Shown: positions 63,458-64,000 of the stretch, piece by piece
Layout of the letters: each line of letters begins with the position of its first letter
Numbering within the stretch: the stretch's first letter is position 1
NCBI GenBank assembly: GCA_017311185.1
Contig: JAESUZ010005534.1
Coordinates: forward strand, 186,001-250,000
Origin: Proteles cristata cristata
Lineage: Eukaryota > Chordata > Mammalia > Carnivora > Hyaenidae
Direction: 5' to 3'
DNA: 64,000 bases
The notes under the pieces: model-generated
What the model was told of the DNA's origin: nothing
What the model saw: only the letters and a program-made list of their open reading frames with translations
The model's database searches: none
Position numbers and translations under genes: made by a program

Positions 63458-64000
63458 TATAATGTGTAAGGGAGAAAATACACTTTGTCCTCTCTCTAAA
63501 ATCTTCTCATTGTTCCTAGTTTTAACCTTAATCAGTAAGATCCTCCGTGCAAATGCAGAGCTCCTATAAAGACTGTGAAGACTGGTATTGTGGTTTCTAC
63601 AAGCTGTTAAGAGAAAGAATGCATGAATAATTTAGACTCCACCAACTGCCAATAATCCTGTGTTCCAAAACTCTGTATCCAAGGAGCCAATGATAGGCAG
63701 GGCACCTGGGATAGATAATATGGTACCCAGGAGTGTGATAAATCTTTATTTCCTCTGTGTTGTCAGCAAGCCTTGATGCAGGCTACTGCCTGTCCCGCTG
63801 GGTCTGTAAGACTCTTAGATTGCCCTGAGGGGCCCCTCTTGTTGCCAACCCTCCACTTGTTACTTCTTGTTGACCTCCATGGCACTGCCATCTGCCTAGT
63901 CTACATTCCATCCGCATCATCCACCAAAAATTACACCTTTCCTTCAGGCTTTTTCCTCCCTCCTGCAATAGAATCTGCCCTCAAGTATCTGTTCTGCCAG
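63458..64000. other. Unique DNA, no feature recognised
   Basis: No supported gene or clear repeat up to the window end. The minus-strand frame at 63,783-63,968 has no motif. Confidence 0.42.

Noticed and set aside
1..64000. CRISPR array, prokaryotic operon, defence or toxin system
   Set aside because: No regularly spaced direct repeats with unique spacers, no ribosome-binding sites or long packed frames; the window is mammalian repeat-rich DNA.

Overview
This window is nuclear DNA of a mammal, most probably a felid (cat family). The strongest evidence is 26 copies of a tRNA-derived SINE with a tRNA-like head (TGGCTCAGTCGG ... GGTTCGAGCCCC), a CT-rich middle and an A/AAAT tail. Its body (GTCGGGCTCTGTGCTGAC, GCCTGGAGCCTG) is the feliform CanSINE type, not the dog, seal or bear type. 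The 3' ends of several short L1 copies (GATGAGCACTGGGTGT-like) are also carnivore-specific. No protein-coding gene, functional RNA gene, CRISPR array or operon can be supported, so the window reads as a gene desert or the interior of a very long intron. All recognisable coding sequence is broken L1 retrotransposon ORF1/ORF2.

Layout. 1-3,280: mostly unique AT-rich DNA with one ancient LTR-like repeat, one MIR and one SINE. 3,287-3,500: a long AAAG/AG microsatellite. 3,660-16,240: L1-rich. It holds an old L1 broken up by MLT1 LTRs, a nearly complete but dead L1 (about 7,240-13,265) carrying a Tigger-like DNA transposon, a third L1 piece (13,280-15,000) with two SINEs at one target site, and a short young L1 end. 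16,260-21,900: unique DNA with MLT1, L2 and MIR relics. 21,945-27,980: a second long dead L1 interrupted by three SINEs, an MLT1A LTR and another L1. 28,000-48,200: a quieter block with only three SINEs and mainly ancient MIR, L2, MLT1 and MER5 relics; it holds the best candidate regulatory motifs. 48,210-57,560: L1-rich again, including a near-full-length dead L1 (50,190-56,588). 57,560-64,000: unique DNA with MIR/L2 relics and three SINEs, two of them young.

The value of the window lies in its insertion order. Many elements have clear target-site duplications (TSDs), so the order of events can be read directly: SINE in L1 in MLT1; SINE in SINE in L1; two SINEs at the same target; L1 in L1 twice; and a DNA transposon in an L1 whose paralogue 43 kb away shows the empty site. 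Six SINEs form a youngest subfamily and are the likeliest to be polymorphic between cats. No new biological system was found. The less ordinary items are a small motif cluster near 29.6-30.3 kb, three RFX X-box-like motifs, a CpG-containing LTR-like or 3'-end-like segment near 44.4-44.75 kb, and a GC-rich patch inside an L1 near 22.9-23.1 kb.
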